DNA of 64,000 nucleotides. Source: Chrysophaeum taylorii. Its lineage: Eukaryota > Sar > Pelagophyceae > Pelagomonadales > Pelagomonadaceae. The position numbers and the translations under genes were made by a program. The stretch covers positions 1 to 64,000 of the forward strand of contig JAQMWT010000495.1 of the NCBI GenBank assembly GCA_029834535.1, read 5' to 3'. Within the stretch, counting starts at the first letter, position 1; each line of letters opens with the position of its first letter. This document shows positions 11,190 through 20,933 of this stretch, in pieces. The notes beneath the pieces are model-generated. The model had not been told where the DNA came from and searched no databases. It worked only from the letters and a program-made list of their open reading frames with translations.

Positions 11190-11490
11190 GCGCTCACGCG
11201 CCCCCTTGAAAAGCCTTCTTAAGTTTGATTTAAAAAGCCGAAGTTTGGTCAATACTGTGGAAGTTTGAGGAGTAGTGATCAGACTTGTTGACCAAACTTA
11301 CAAGAAAATTAATCAAACTTGAAGGGTTGATTGATCAAACTTAATGCAACTTGGGAGTGACCAAACATAATTGACCAAACTTCTATGGAAAGTGACCACA
11401 CTTGTGAGTTTTTCCTTAATCATACATCAAAATCGAGCAAACATGAAAGAAATTCACCAAACTTGTTGACCAAACTTGACCGATCCCTTA
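11190..11490. repeat. Degenerate ACCAAACTTG-rich repeat patch
   Basis: A locally AT-rich 300-bp patch holds at least ten imperfect copies of ACCAAACTTG, AATCAAACTT or their complement at irregular spacing. Similar but sparser copies occur at 8,850-8,960 and 10,280-10,360. It is not a clean tandem array. It could be a decayed minisatellite or a cluster of binding sites. Confidence 0.55.
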
Positions 11491-11934
11491 TTTATTTCAT
11501 GACTATGAAGAACTAGTCTGAAGCTCTCTTCCACCAAGGAGTAGGCCTCCAGGTGCGTACCGTCAGGTATGGGGTTTTCTGTTTAATTAACAGAGGCTTC
11601 GTTCCTCGTTGTCAGTGTTAACGCTTCTATGGGACCTAATGTCCTTAAGGAGTTAGGGCCTAAATCCCTAGCTCGTGTAGGAGCATGTGACAAGCGGAAT
11701 GGTCTGTACACGCCAAAGACTGCACGCAGTCTCTACCAAGTATCCGGAGAGGGTCAAATCTCTCCACCTTGTTTATACAGCGCAGCAAACAGCATGGGAA
11801 GGCAGAGGCGGCGCTGCTCACTGTTGTCGCCAGACATCGTCATACTTGAAGCCGCCCTCGGTCTGGCGGTTTTAAACCATGGAAAAGGCAGAGGTGACGC
11901 TGCTTTGAAAGGCACGCAAGAAAGGGCTTGACGG

Positions 11935-12060
11935 TATGTTATGGTCGACTGGTAAGAGAGGGGGCACTTAAACGTCGACTGTTAAGAGGGAAGGGCGGTC
12001 AAGTGTGTGTGAGCCTGTTCCGAGGTTGTGTAAAGGTCGACTGCCAAAAGGGGGGGGGGT
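11935..12060 (+). repeat. Decayed Helitron subterminal units
   Basis: Three diverged copies of the unit GTCGACTGCTAAGAGGGG, the motif found repeatedly inside the three Helitron copies, lie in 126 bp with T-rich to G-rich junctions. No helicase remnant or terminus accompanies them. Confidence 0.5.
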
Positions 12061-13239
12061 GCGAACGGGAGCACGCCGGGCGTTCAGGGACTTGGGCTGT
12101 TCATAAGTGGAAGGCACTACATAATTTTGTTTTCGTGAGCGGCCCAACGAACAGCGAAAAACGGCATTTTCGCGCGTGGATCATGTTGTGGCCGATACGA
12201 GGGACTGGTAGGGGCGAGGGCGTTCTCGGATGTTAGCGAAGTTTTATGCTGTGCGTAGAACTTCGAGTTTTATTCCCCGGCATCGCGTTTAATTGAGCTT
12301 GTTGTTCCTCAGCCTGTGCGCAGCGCTTCACTTAAGGTGTCGTGGCTGTGCCATCATAGTGGACTGCATGGCCCAGCAGAGGTAGGCTCGTCGTTTGTAA
12401 TCGACTCTAATCTCTAAGAAGGTGGGCTCTTCGACGAGCGCGTGAAATATGCGCAGGAAGCCAGACATGTAGCTGGCCTGATTTTGGAGCCAAGGCCGAG
12501 TGAAACATAAAGTCCATCAAAACCCGCGGGTGGTCGGCGAGGAATAGGAGGCTGTTCGTGCGCGCCTTTGAATCGGCAGACGAAAGCATGACGTCGAGAA
12601 ATAGCACGAAGTAGTAATTGTAGGCTGGAAGCGCGAGAAATCAAGAGCGTCGCTTGGCGCGCCGTGCAGATTCGCCCATAATTGATTGCGCTCCGATGGC
12701 ATGCACGGTGATGCCGAGAGTCAAAGAAGGTGATCCACGTGTTATTAAAGACATGAGCCACTACAATCGTCGGCTTGGATCACGAATCCAGTGGCATCAC
12801 AGCTGACGGACAAGAACCTTCGGAGACGTCTAAAGAATCTTCATAAGTTGAGCGACGCACGGTGAAGAGAGTCGACGGTCGGCAACGCCGAGCATCCACA
12901 CCCTGTCTCAAAAACAAGTCTCAGCAGAACACACCGAAAATCTTTGTATGATGACCGAGCTTGCAGACGGGCGGCCGCTCTAAATATTACTACCAACATT
13001 TTCCGCCGAGTTCGGTACAGCGTGTCGGTTTCGGTGACTCGCAATCTTGGGGAGGCACGCCGTCAATTTAATTTCGATCGCGAGAAATGAACGGCGCCGA
13101 TCTGTCCGTCGTCTTGGCGTCGGGGGCTGTCTGTCACTACCCGAGGTTGGCGCCGCGCAGAAAAAAAAAATGCCAAAACGCCCCCCGGGGCTCTGATAAA
13201 TGTAGACATTCCTGAGCGAGCGTCGCACGCAAGGCGTAG

Positions 13240-13875
13240 TCAGTAGTGCTTGGTGTGCGACGAGTGTCGCGCCGAGGACGGGCGCGGCGCGGTGAAGGTG
13301 GAGGTTATCGCCGTCCAGACGTGTTTGAACAAGGTGGTCGAGGGCGATGCACCGGCGTCGATGCCGAGGGGTAGCGTGAGGTCGTTTAGAGACAAGGAGA
13401 CGAAGCAACCAACGGGGACGATCCACAGGAAGATCAGGAAAAAGCCGACGAGGTTGAGGAAGGGCAACAACAATTTGTGATCTGCGATGACGTTGAGCCA
13501 CACGTAGTGGTCGACGACGAGCGCGATCGCCGAGAAGGCCGCCGCCGGCGAGGCGAGATCGATGTTCGGATAGTCGAGGAGGAGGAGCCCGTAGCCTACG
13601 TTCTAGCGTCGTAAGCTCGACGGTTGGGGCAAAGACGCACACATATGGCAGGCAGTGCCGACGAGGGTCGACCAGCGCGGTAAGGTGCCATCGAGAAGCA
13701 ACAGACAGTGGAGGCCGATGACGACGCGGACTGTCCATTTGAGGATCTTCCCCATAGCAACCGAATTCTCCTCGGCGAGCTCGGCCGCGTAGAAGAGGCC
13801 GCACGCGATGCACGTCGTTGCAAGCATCGCGGCGCCGACGCCACCGAGGAAGGTGACGAGAAAGACGAACCACAT
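13240..13875 (-). CDS. TEX261/SVP26-family ER-Golgi cargo receptor (two exons)
   Basis: SVP26/TEX261 proteins are small multi-pass membrane proteins that load selected membrane cargo into COPII vesicles. Exon 1 (13,875-13,641) begins MWFVFLVTFLGGVG and contains the family signature GLFYAAELAEE. Exon 2 (13,595-13,240) contains DYPNIDLASP, VVDHYVWL, LWIVPVGCFVSLS and ends in a polar tail. A 45-nt intron (13,640-13,596) with a GTGCGT donor and a CGTAG acceptor removes an in-frame stop. The spliced product of 196 aa equals the length of human TEX261. About four membrane segments are visible. The start codon lies 238 bp from the divergent calmodulin ATG, with a CAGT microsatellite between. Confidence 0.88.
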
Positions 13876-13879
13876 GTCG

Positions 13880-13912
13880 GTCAGTCAGTCAGTCAGTCAG
13901 TCAGTCAGTCAC
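13880..13912. repeat. (CAGT)n microsatellite in a shared promoter
   Basis: About eight tandem TCAG/CAGT units lie a few bases upstream of the TEX261/SVP26 start codon, in the divergent intergenic region shared with calmodulin. They would fall in the 5' UTR or core promoter of the former. Confidence 0.85.
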
Positions 13913-14113
13913 ATTGGTGGTGGCATCGGAGCGTGCCGAGACCATGCTCCCGAATTTGACGGCTTACCCTCCTCGACTGCCGTTAGGAGTTCAAGTCGGA
14001 GAACTGTCGGCGGCCTTCCATTTTTTTGCTGGAACGGCTGCATGCGGCCCTTTCTTTAAGAAGAGTAGTCTCGAGATCGCTGCAAAAAATAAAAGCGCCG
14101 GCTGTAACAGACA

Positions 14114-14640
<527 letters not shown>

Positions 14641-15166
14641 ATGCGTCATTCGCGGTCTCTCTTTGTTCTATCTTTTTAACTTGATGATGTTATTGTGCCC
14701 TTTCTGACCTCTCCTTCCCTGGTCGATGCCCGCTTCACTTTGACACCACCGCCGCTGCGCGTCATTCGTTTGTGCACGTACGTACGTTCGTTCGCTCGTT
14801 CATTCGTTCGGAAGCTTCTGATGATGAGGCATCGCGGTGGCATCGGGAGCTTCATCACCACCACCGCCACCACGCAATGACGACCACCATCGCTGTCGTT
14901 GGGTCCCGTCACTTCGGATGTACACGCAATCGTGGGCCCGTCATAGCCCCCTACTCCTTTATTCTCACCCCAATCTTCTCCGACGACAATTCCCAACAAC
15001 AAAAACGACGACGTCGTCGACGACGACGACAACGACGATGACGTCAAAATTATGTAGCGTGTGTAAGTTGACTCATATCGCGCCGCCTTTTTATGTTGTT
15101 GTTATTGTTGTTAGAATTTTTGACTTGGTACATTTTCGGCGTTGGTTGGTACAAGCATAGGAAAGA
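14641..15166. other. Calmodulin 3' flank; no gene seen
   Basis: This is noncoding-looking sequence between the calmodulin stop and the terminus of Helitron copy A. It holds CA/CGA-rich stretches at 14,850-14,880 and 15,000-15,040 and a GTT-rich T-tract near 15,090-15,120. I see no conserved open frame. Confidence 0.5.
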
Positions 15167-17994
15167 CAAGTGCAGGCCAGTAAGGTCACCTAGTCCCAAT
15201 CTCCAACCCCAGTAAGTTCACCTGGACCCGCAGTAAGCAAACCCCAGTAAATTCGGCGCAAACCCACTCATCGTGCTCACATCCATTCACCCCACTCTCC
15301 TTGGAACTCGCCCCTCTCACCCCCCGCCAATCTAAGCTGCTTTTATCCGCACACGCCGCTAACCCTTGAGTTTACTCTTAAAACCCCAGTAACTTGGTCC
15401 CAGTAAGTTCGCCTGGTCACTAAGTTCACCTAGTCCCAATCTCAAACCTCAGTAAGTTCACCTGGTTCCAGTAAGTTCACCTGGTCCCAGTAAGTTCACC
15501 TACAGTGCGCGTGTAGACGCCGGGAGGGGGCTTAGTAAGTTCACCTACCGTGCGCGTGTAGACGCCGGGAGGGGGCTTATCGGTATTGCGCAGCACGTGT
15601 GGGGTAGGGTGGAGTCGTCGACCCAGAAGAGGATATCCTCGGGGTTGCCGACTCGACAGAGAGCCACGTACAGCAGGACGTGGCAGAAGACGGGCTTCGC
15701 CAAGAGGACGCCGACCTGGCGGGGCGTCTGGCCCTAGCTCTTGGTGATCGTTTGGCGTCGGCGGGCCTTAAGGGATACAGGTTGGAGGAGCCTCGGTGAC
15801 ACGACACGATCGATCATGTATCTGGTACCGTTGCAGTGGCCGTGCGACGGGTCGAGGTTGCGAAGACTTTAAGCTCGCGATCAAAGTCAGCATGCCGTTG
15901 GTTGTCAGGGAGTCGAAAACTCGACTGTAAAGAGCGAGGCGTCGGCTTCCGACCCAACCTAGTCGGCCGAAAAGAACTCCGACGCCTCGTCTCCGGGAAA
16001 AAGGCCGCGGTCATGCGCGCGTTGTCAGCATCGACAACATCGTTTCGACGGGGCGTGAGAATGGCGCGCTGAAAGAGCCGCCGCGGGTCGTGGAAATAGT
16101 CTGCGAGGTCGTTGTAGACGGCTTGGAGGGTCAATGCCTGCCTCGCGGGCCTACCTTATCCTTACCCTAAATCGAGGGGCAAACAACCCACCCACATCCT
16201 TCACGCTCCCCCCCCACACACCCCCCTCTTAACTGTCGACATTTAAAGACAGAGGCACAAACCAACCCACATCCTTCATGCTCCCACACACACTTCCCTC
16301 TTACTGCGAGTCTTAGCAGTCGAAAATTAAAGACAAACAGAGGCAAAGGCGGCCCAAACTCGCCGCATCTACCGTGAGTGGGGGATCGCCAACGCATTAG
16401 GCCGGGCTCGCTGTGCCCTCGCCGCCCTCACCCATGTCGCCGCCTCGGGGAACCCCACCCAGGCCGCCCGATCCCAGCAGGACGTCACCCTTCGTCGCAC
16501 ATACGTCCGGCGGCAGCATGCGTACGACCTACGGGCGGGGCCCGTCCTCTCTTCGCCTGCCCCACGACTCGGCGATGACCCCGACTAGGTCCCGCGTACT
16601 TATCTCCGCCCGTCAGGCACATCCCTCCTACCTCACAAACCCACCCACATCCTTCATGCCCCCCCCACACGCCCCCCTCTTAGCAGTCGATATTTAAAGA
16701 CAAGCAACTGCCCCACAAAACCACCCACATCCTTCATGCCCCCCCCCACACACCCCCCTCTTAGCAGTCGACCTTTAGAGACAAACAACCACCCACACCC
16801 CCCCCCTCTTAGCAGTCGACATCTTAACTACTAATCGACAGATGTTTGTTTGTTTGTTTGTTTGTTTGTTTGTTTGTTTGTCTGTCTGCCTGTCCCTCGA
16901 TTTAGGGTAAGGATCAGGTAGGCGCGAGAGCCACACAGTGATCCTCCAAGCCGTCTACGGCGACCTCGCAGACTATTTCCACGACCCGCGGCGGCTCTTT
17001 CAGCGCGCCATTCTCACGCCCCGTCGAAACGATGTTGTCGATGCTGACAACGCGCGCGTGACCGCGGCCTTTTTTTCCCGGAGACGAGGCGTCGGAGTTC
17101 TTTTCGGCCGACTAGGTTGGGTCGGAAGACGACGCCTCGCTCTTTACAGTCGAGTTTTCAACTCCCTGACAGCCAACGGCATGCTGACTTTAATCGCGAG
17201 CTTAAAGTCTTCGCAACCTCGACCCGTCGCACGGCCACTGCAACGGTACCAGATACGTGATTGATCGTGTCGTGTCACCGAGGCTCCTCCAACCTGTATC
17301 CCTCAAGGCCCGCCTACGCCAAACGATCAACATGAGCCAGGGCCAGACTCCTCGCGAGGTCCGCGTCCTCTTGCCCAAGCCCGTCTTCTGTCACGTCCAG
17401 CTCTACGTGGCTCTCTGTCGATCGGCAACCCCGAGAATATACTCTTCTGAGTCGACGACTCCGCCCTACCCCACACGTGCTGCGCAATACCGATAAGCCC
17501 CCTCCCTGCGTCTACACGCGCACTGTAGGTGAACTTACTGGGACCACGTGGACTTACCGGGGTTTGAGATTGGGACTAGGTGAATATAGTGACCAGGTGA
17601 ACTTACTGAGACCAGGTGAGCTTACTGGGAGTTTTAGAGTAAAATGAAAGGTTAGCGGCGTGTGCGGATCGAAGCAGCTTAGATTGGCTGAGGCGACAGC
17701 GACGAGCTCGAAGGAGTGGTGTGAGCACGAGTGGGTTTACGCCGAACTTACTGGGGTTGGAGATTTGGACTAGGTGAACTTACTGACCAGGTGAACTTAC
17801 TGGGACCAGGTGAACTTACTGGGGTTAGAGATTGGGACTAGGTGAACTTACTGGCGAACTTACTGGCCTGCACTTGTTTAAAGACAAACAACCACCCACA
17901 TCCTTCATGCCCCACACAGACACCCCCCTCTTAGCAGTCGACCTTTAAGGACAAACAGAGAGACAAACAAACATCTGTCGATTAGTAGTAAAGA
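15167..17994 (-). mobile_element. Helitron-like element, copy A (interrupted by copy B)
   Basis: Read on the minus strand, it starts with TACTACTAATCGACAGATG at about 17,990 and ends with GGCCTGCACTTG at 15,167, followed by T. Copy B (16,822-17,876) is inserted in it, leaving about 1.77 kb of its own sequence. At 16,134-15,577 on the minus strand it encodes remnants of the C-terminal part of a Pif1/Helitron-type helicase: AILTPRRNDVVDADNAR, and RNLDPSHGHCNGTRY in degraded form. Stop codons and shifts make it nonfunctional, and no Rep (HUH) part is present. An oppositely oriented 80-codon open segment lies at 16,340-16,590. The last 400 bp hold many GTAAGTTCACCTGG units. The minus-strand base before the 5' end is T, so the A|T rule is not met cleanly there. 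Confidence 0.8.
16822..17876 (+). mobile_element. Helitron-like element, copy B, nested in copy A
   Basis: This 1,055-bp element begins TCTTAACTACTAATCGACAG and ends GGCCTGCACTTG. It sits between an A (16,821) and a T (17,877). Removing it gives GTCGACATTTAAAGACAAAC, which matches the uninterrupted unit near 9,140, so both boundaries are fixed to the base. Insertion between A and T without target duplication and a 5' TC are Helitron properties; the 3' CTTG departs from the usual CTRR. It carries helicase remnants (PRRNDVVDADNAR, DPSHGHCNGTRYVI, RLRQTINMSQGQTPREV, PVFCHVQLYVALCRS) with internal stops. It lacks the GACCCCGACTAGG segment of copies A and C, having instead a (GTTT)n tract near its 5' end. 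Its 3' 350 bp are AGGTGAACTTACTGGGACC repeats. Confidence 0.85.
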
Positions 17995-18208
17995 AGCAGG
18001 TCCGTAGTCATCTTCGTCATCTTGGCACTGCAGAGGCCGGCGGTACCGGAACACACACCTCCCAGCACAGGACAGGCATTCTCAATAATAATAATCTTTG
18101 CCATCTCGATCATGCTATCGATGCCTCCTATTAATACTTCGTCGAGAGGGAACATGAAAGAGCACTTGTTCTTATTATTAGGTAGGAGATATCCCAGTAA
18201 AAGAAAAT

Positions 18209-20020
18209 TCAAATGTCGTCATCGGAGGACTCGTCGTTGTCGTTGTCCGCCTGGTTCTGGTCGTCGTCGGAATCAGGGTCTTCGAACGTGTTCATAGGGA
18301 CGGAGTAGATGCGGGCGATGGGTCTGTTGGCGTCGCGAGCGATGACATACTTACCGTCAGGCTTGGAGAAGAAGAGGTCGCAGAGCATCTTGATGATACC
18401 CCACATGTTGTTGACGTTGAGGGTGATTTGGGTCGCAAATTCGCGGGGCTTGTAGAACTGGGTCGCGAGGATGACGTGGTCGTAGGGGTTGGCTCGCGCG
18501 AGGCGGGAAACGTAGCCGAGCTTCATTTGGTCGGCACCTGCCAGTATCGACTGCGCCGTCCAGCGCGCCAGCTTGCATGAGTTGTTTTTGAGCTCGGTCG
18601 CGAGAACGGCGCCCCTCTGCTGATCGATCTTCTGGCGCCAGTCGACGCCACCCGAGAGTCTCGAATCCCACTCGTTGAGGGCGTAGGCGGTCATGTGGTG
18701 CTTCTCGCCGCGTTTGATTACGATCCCGTGGAGCTCGGTGCGCGCGACGATGGTGTGCTCGCCGAGGGAAAACTTGCGGTAGCGGTACGCGATCGCGGCG
18801 GGCTTGGCCTCGACGCCGTCGTGCTGGTGCTCCGAGGCGAACGGGTTAGGAAGGTCGAGCTTCTCGCGGGGAATGTCGGTCCGGAGAATCTGCTGGGAAA
18901 AGTTCTGGTTGATCATGGTCGCCTCGAGCGACAGCTTCTCTGGCGAGTTGATCTCGAGATTTTTTGGGTCCTGAGCGAGTTTGGCGCGCTCGGCTTCGTT
19001 GTCGTCGTAAGGCTGAGGAGGGTCTTGCGGCGGCTCGTGCGAGGTTTCCGAGACAGTTAGAAAGTCGAAGGCCGCCGTGTCGCGCTTGTCGAAGACCAGG
19101 TTGCCGTCGACTTTGGTGACGACCACGTCCCACGGATACACGCTCCGCGGCGACGCCATGAGGAGCGAGAATATCGCGTCCGTTCCGTAGACGTTGCCGA
19201 CGCCCTCGTCCATGAACTTCTCGATGCCCGGATCGTCGGTGGTGGTGACGTAGTAGAACTCGACGTTTTCCATGCGCTGCAGCGGCTTCTCGGTCCTCGT
19301 CGTGCACCGGTCGTAGGCGTCGTTATACTGCGCGAGCTCGCCCGCCCACGCGACGTCTTCGGCGTCGGGCGTTCGCGTCGACAACTTTGTCAGTTGTGAG
19401 AGGTCGAACTCCTCCAGGACGACCCAGTCCGCCGACACCTTCACCGACGCCTGCCGGTCGACGCGTTGCTGCCGTCCGTCGCGCCGCCCCTGCGGGCCGT
19501 AACCGCGACCGCGCCCGCGCCCGCGCCCGCGATCCATCGAGCTCCCCGGCCCGCCCTGCGGCCCACCTCGCCCGCCGCCCTGGCGCTTCCCCCGCGCCTG
19601 GAACTGCTCGCGCGGGTCCGGCGCGTTCCGCGATCCGCGCCCGTACCCCCCCTGGTACGGCCGCGGCCCGCGCCCCTGCTGCCACGGCTTCTTGAACCCC
19701 TGGTTGAACTTGGACGTCTTCGCCTTGGCCGTGTCCACAAGGTGGAACGACTGGTCCTCGACCGCGTCGTACCGGTACTGAAAGTCTTCGTTCCGAAACT
19801 CGGCGTCCCGGTCGCGCCGGTAGTTCTTTTTCTGCGAATAAAATGAGCTCGTGGTGAAGTCGGCGGCGCGACCCAACCGGTCTCCCTTGCCGAACGGCGC
19901 GTAGGGCATGTCCACGAACTGCGACGGCAGGTTCGTCGACTTGGGGCCCCACCCCTCGCGGTTGTGGAACACGACCGGCATCGGAAAGTCGGTGCTACTT
20001 GTTGACGACGACTCAGCCAT
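18209..20020 (-). CDS. EIF3D: Eukaryotic translation initiation factor 3 subunit D
   Basis: eIF3d is a peripheral subunit of the eIF3 complex and has mRNA cap-binding ability in specialised initiation. The 603-aa protein matches the family along its length. The N-terminus has [20 protein letters not shown] and [14 protein letters not shown] Gly/Arg-rich RGG-type tract at roughly residues 115-180 corresponds to the RNA-binding region. The core includes [20 protein letters not shown] and [15 protein letters not shown]. The C-terminus is acidic ([18 protein letters not shown]), as in homologues. No intron is needed. The start ATG at 20,020 lies 106 bp from the divergent start at 20,127. Helitron copy A begins about 215 bp beyond its stop codon. 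Confidence 0.97.
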   Translation of the reverse strand: MAESSSTSSTDFPMPVVFHNREGWGPKSTNLPSQFVDMPYAPFGKGDRLGRAADFTTSSFYSQKKNYRRDRDAEFRNEDFQYRYDAVEDQSFHLVDTAKAKTSKFNQGFKKPWQQGRGPRPYQGGYGRGSRNAPDPREQFQARGKRQGGGRGGPQGGPGSSMDRGRGRGRGRGYGPQGRRDGRQQRVDRQASVKVSADWVVLEEFDLSQLTKLSTRTPDAEDVAWAGELAQYNDAYDRCTTRTEKPLQRMENVEFYYVTTTDDPGIEKFMDEGVGNVYGTDAIFSLLMASPRSVYPWDVVVTKVDGNLVFDKRDTAAFDFLTVSETSHEPPQDPPQPYDDNEAERAKLAQDPKNLEINSPEKLSLEATMINQNFSQQILRTDIPREKLDLPNPFASEHQHDGVEAKPAAIAYRYRKFSLGEHTIVARTELHGIVIKRGEKHHMTAYALNEWDSRLSGGVDWRQKIDQQRGAVLATELKNNSCKLARWTAQSILAGADQMKLGYVSRLARANPYDHVILATQFYKPREFATQITLNVNNMWGIIKMLCDLFFSKPDGKYVIARDANRPIARIYSVPMNTFEDPDSDDDQNQADNDNDESSDDDI

Positions 20021-20126
20021 ATCGCGAACAGCGACACTACTGAAGAGGGTTTAATAATAATCGAAAGCTAATAATAATACAAGAAGAGGGCGAGGAGGGT
20101 TTTAATTCATAGAAGTGGTTTCCCAT
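20021..20126. promoter_or_regulatory. Short bidirectional promoter region
   Basis: Only 106 bp separate the eIF3d start (minus strand) from the start of the anticodon-binding-domain gene (plus strand). The segment is locally AT-rich, with TAATAATAATAC-like and TTTAATTC stretches, unlike the GC-rich flanks. Both genes must begin transcription within or very near it. I see no consensus TATA box at a normal distance for either. Confidence 0.5.
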
Positions 20127-20933
20127 ATGGACGAGAAAGAGGCACTGCGGCGCGCCAAGCAACGAGAGAAGCAAAAAGCTGCCCGCGAAAAACAGGCCCT
20201 GGGCGCCCCCACCAAGAAGGAGCTCAAGCGAAAGCGCACTCCGCCCCACAACAACACCAGGAGCAACGCAAAAACGAGCGGCAAGGCATGGCGGGAGCGC
20301 GAGTTTAAGGGCAAGGGGCGGAACGACTTCAAGAAGCAGCGGAGCCGGGTCACCGAGGAGGATTGCCGGCGCGCGCACGATCTGGTCATCGTCCCGATCT
20401 TCTGGCGCCAGCGGCCGGGCGAGGAGGCGGCGGTGGTCGCCGACGCGGAGCGCATAAAGCGGCTCCTTCCTTGCGACGTCTGGATCGACCGAACGCACAA
20501 GAAGAATCCCGGGCAGAAGTACGCGTTCTGGGAGGCCGTTGGCGTCGGTCACAGGATCGAGCTGGGACCCGACGACGTCCGCGCCAAGCGGTGCGTGCTG
20601 GCCGCGTCGGCGGGCTCGTTTGCCTCGGCCAACAAGATCACCGTCAGCTCGGTGTGCCGGTCGCTCCTCGTCTCGACGCTCCGCGACAAACTCGGCCTCG
20701 CCAAGCTCAAGCCGGCATCGGCGGTCGAAGACGACGTCGACCACCAGACAGCGCTATCCGACCAGATTCTCGACACGTGGCGGCACGCCGCGCCGGCGGC
20801 ACTGCCTACGCGGATGACCCGCGAAGAGCCAGCAGCAGCAGGTTTCAAGATCGACGCTGGCGCCAAGCGCGCCACACGACTCGACCGGAACGACGACGAA
20901 TTACTGGACGACGACCAGTGGGTCCCGGAATAA
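20127..20933 (+). CDS. Free-standing class II tRNA-synthetase anticodon-binding-like domain protein
   Basis: The ATG at 20,127 gives 268 aa. Residues 1-80 are a highly charged Lys/Arg-rich helix (EALRRAKQREKQKAAREKQA), probably nuclear/nucleolar or RNA-binding. Residues about 90-165 resemble the anticodon-binding domain of prolyl-type synthetases: DLVIVPIFWR, VWIDRTHKKNPGQKY, FWEAVGVGHRIELGPDDV, RCVLAAS. No catalytic class II motifs exist, so it cannot charge tRNA by itself. A role in RNA or ribosome biology is inferred, strengthened slightly by its divergent promoter with eIF3d. The C-terminus is acidic. Its stop codon TAA (20,931-20,933) is immediately followed by the first base of Helitron copy C, so the whole 3' UTR must be transposon-derived. 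Confidence 0.7.
   Translation: MDEKEALRRAKQREKQKAAREKQALGAPTKKELKRKRTPPHNNTRSNAKTSGKAWREREFKGKGRNDFKKQRSRVTEEDCRRAHDLVIVPIFWRQRPGEEAAVVADAERIKRLLPCDVWIDRTHKKNPGQKYAFWEAVGVGHRIELGPDDVRAKRCVLAASAGSFASANKITVSSVCRSLLVSTLRDKLGLAKLKPASAVEDDVDHQTALSDQILDTWRHAAPAALPTRMTREEPAAAGFKIDAGAKRATRLDRNDDELLDDDQWVPE

Larger units (their letters stand above)
9160..13239. other. Gene-poor stretch; no convincing gene
   Basis: Apart from SINE copy 4 and the repeat patches listed separately, I see no recognisable gene in these 4 kb. Short GC-rich open stretches occur on both strands, for example near 9,450-9,750 and 10,900-11,200. None has a domain, and adjacent frames are equally open. The 9,450-9,750 stretch is interrupted by the SINE. 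Parts may be decayed genes or unknown repeats. Confidence 0.5.

Noticed and set aside
16900-16925. Telomere repeat (TTTAGGG) near Helitron starts
   Set aside because: Only a single unit occurs, inside a conserved Helitron block; there is no array.
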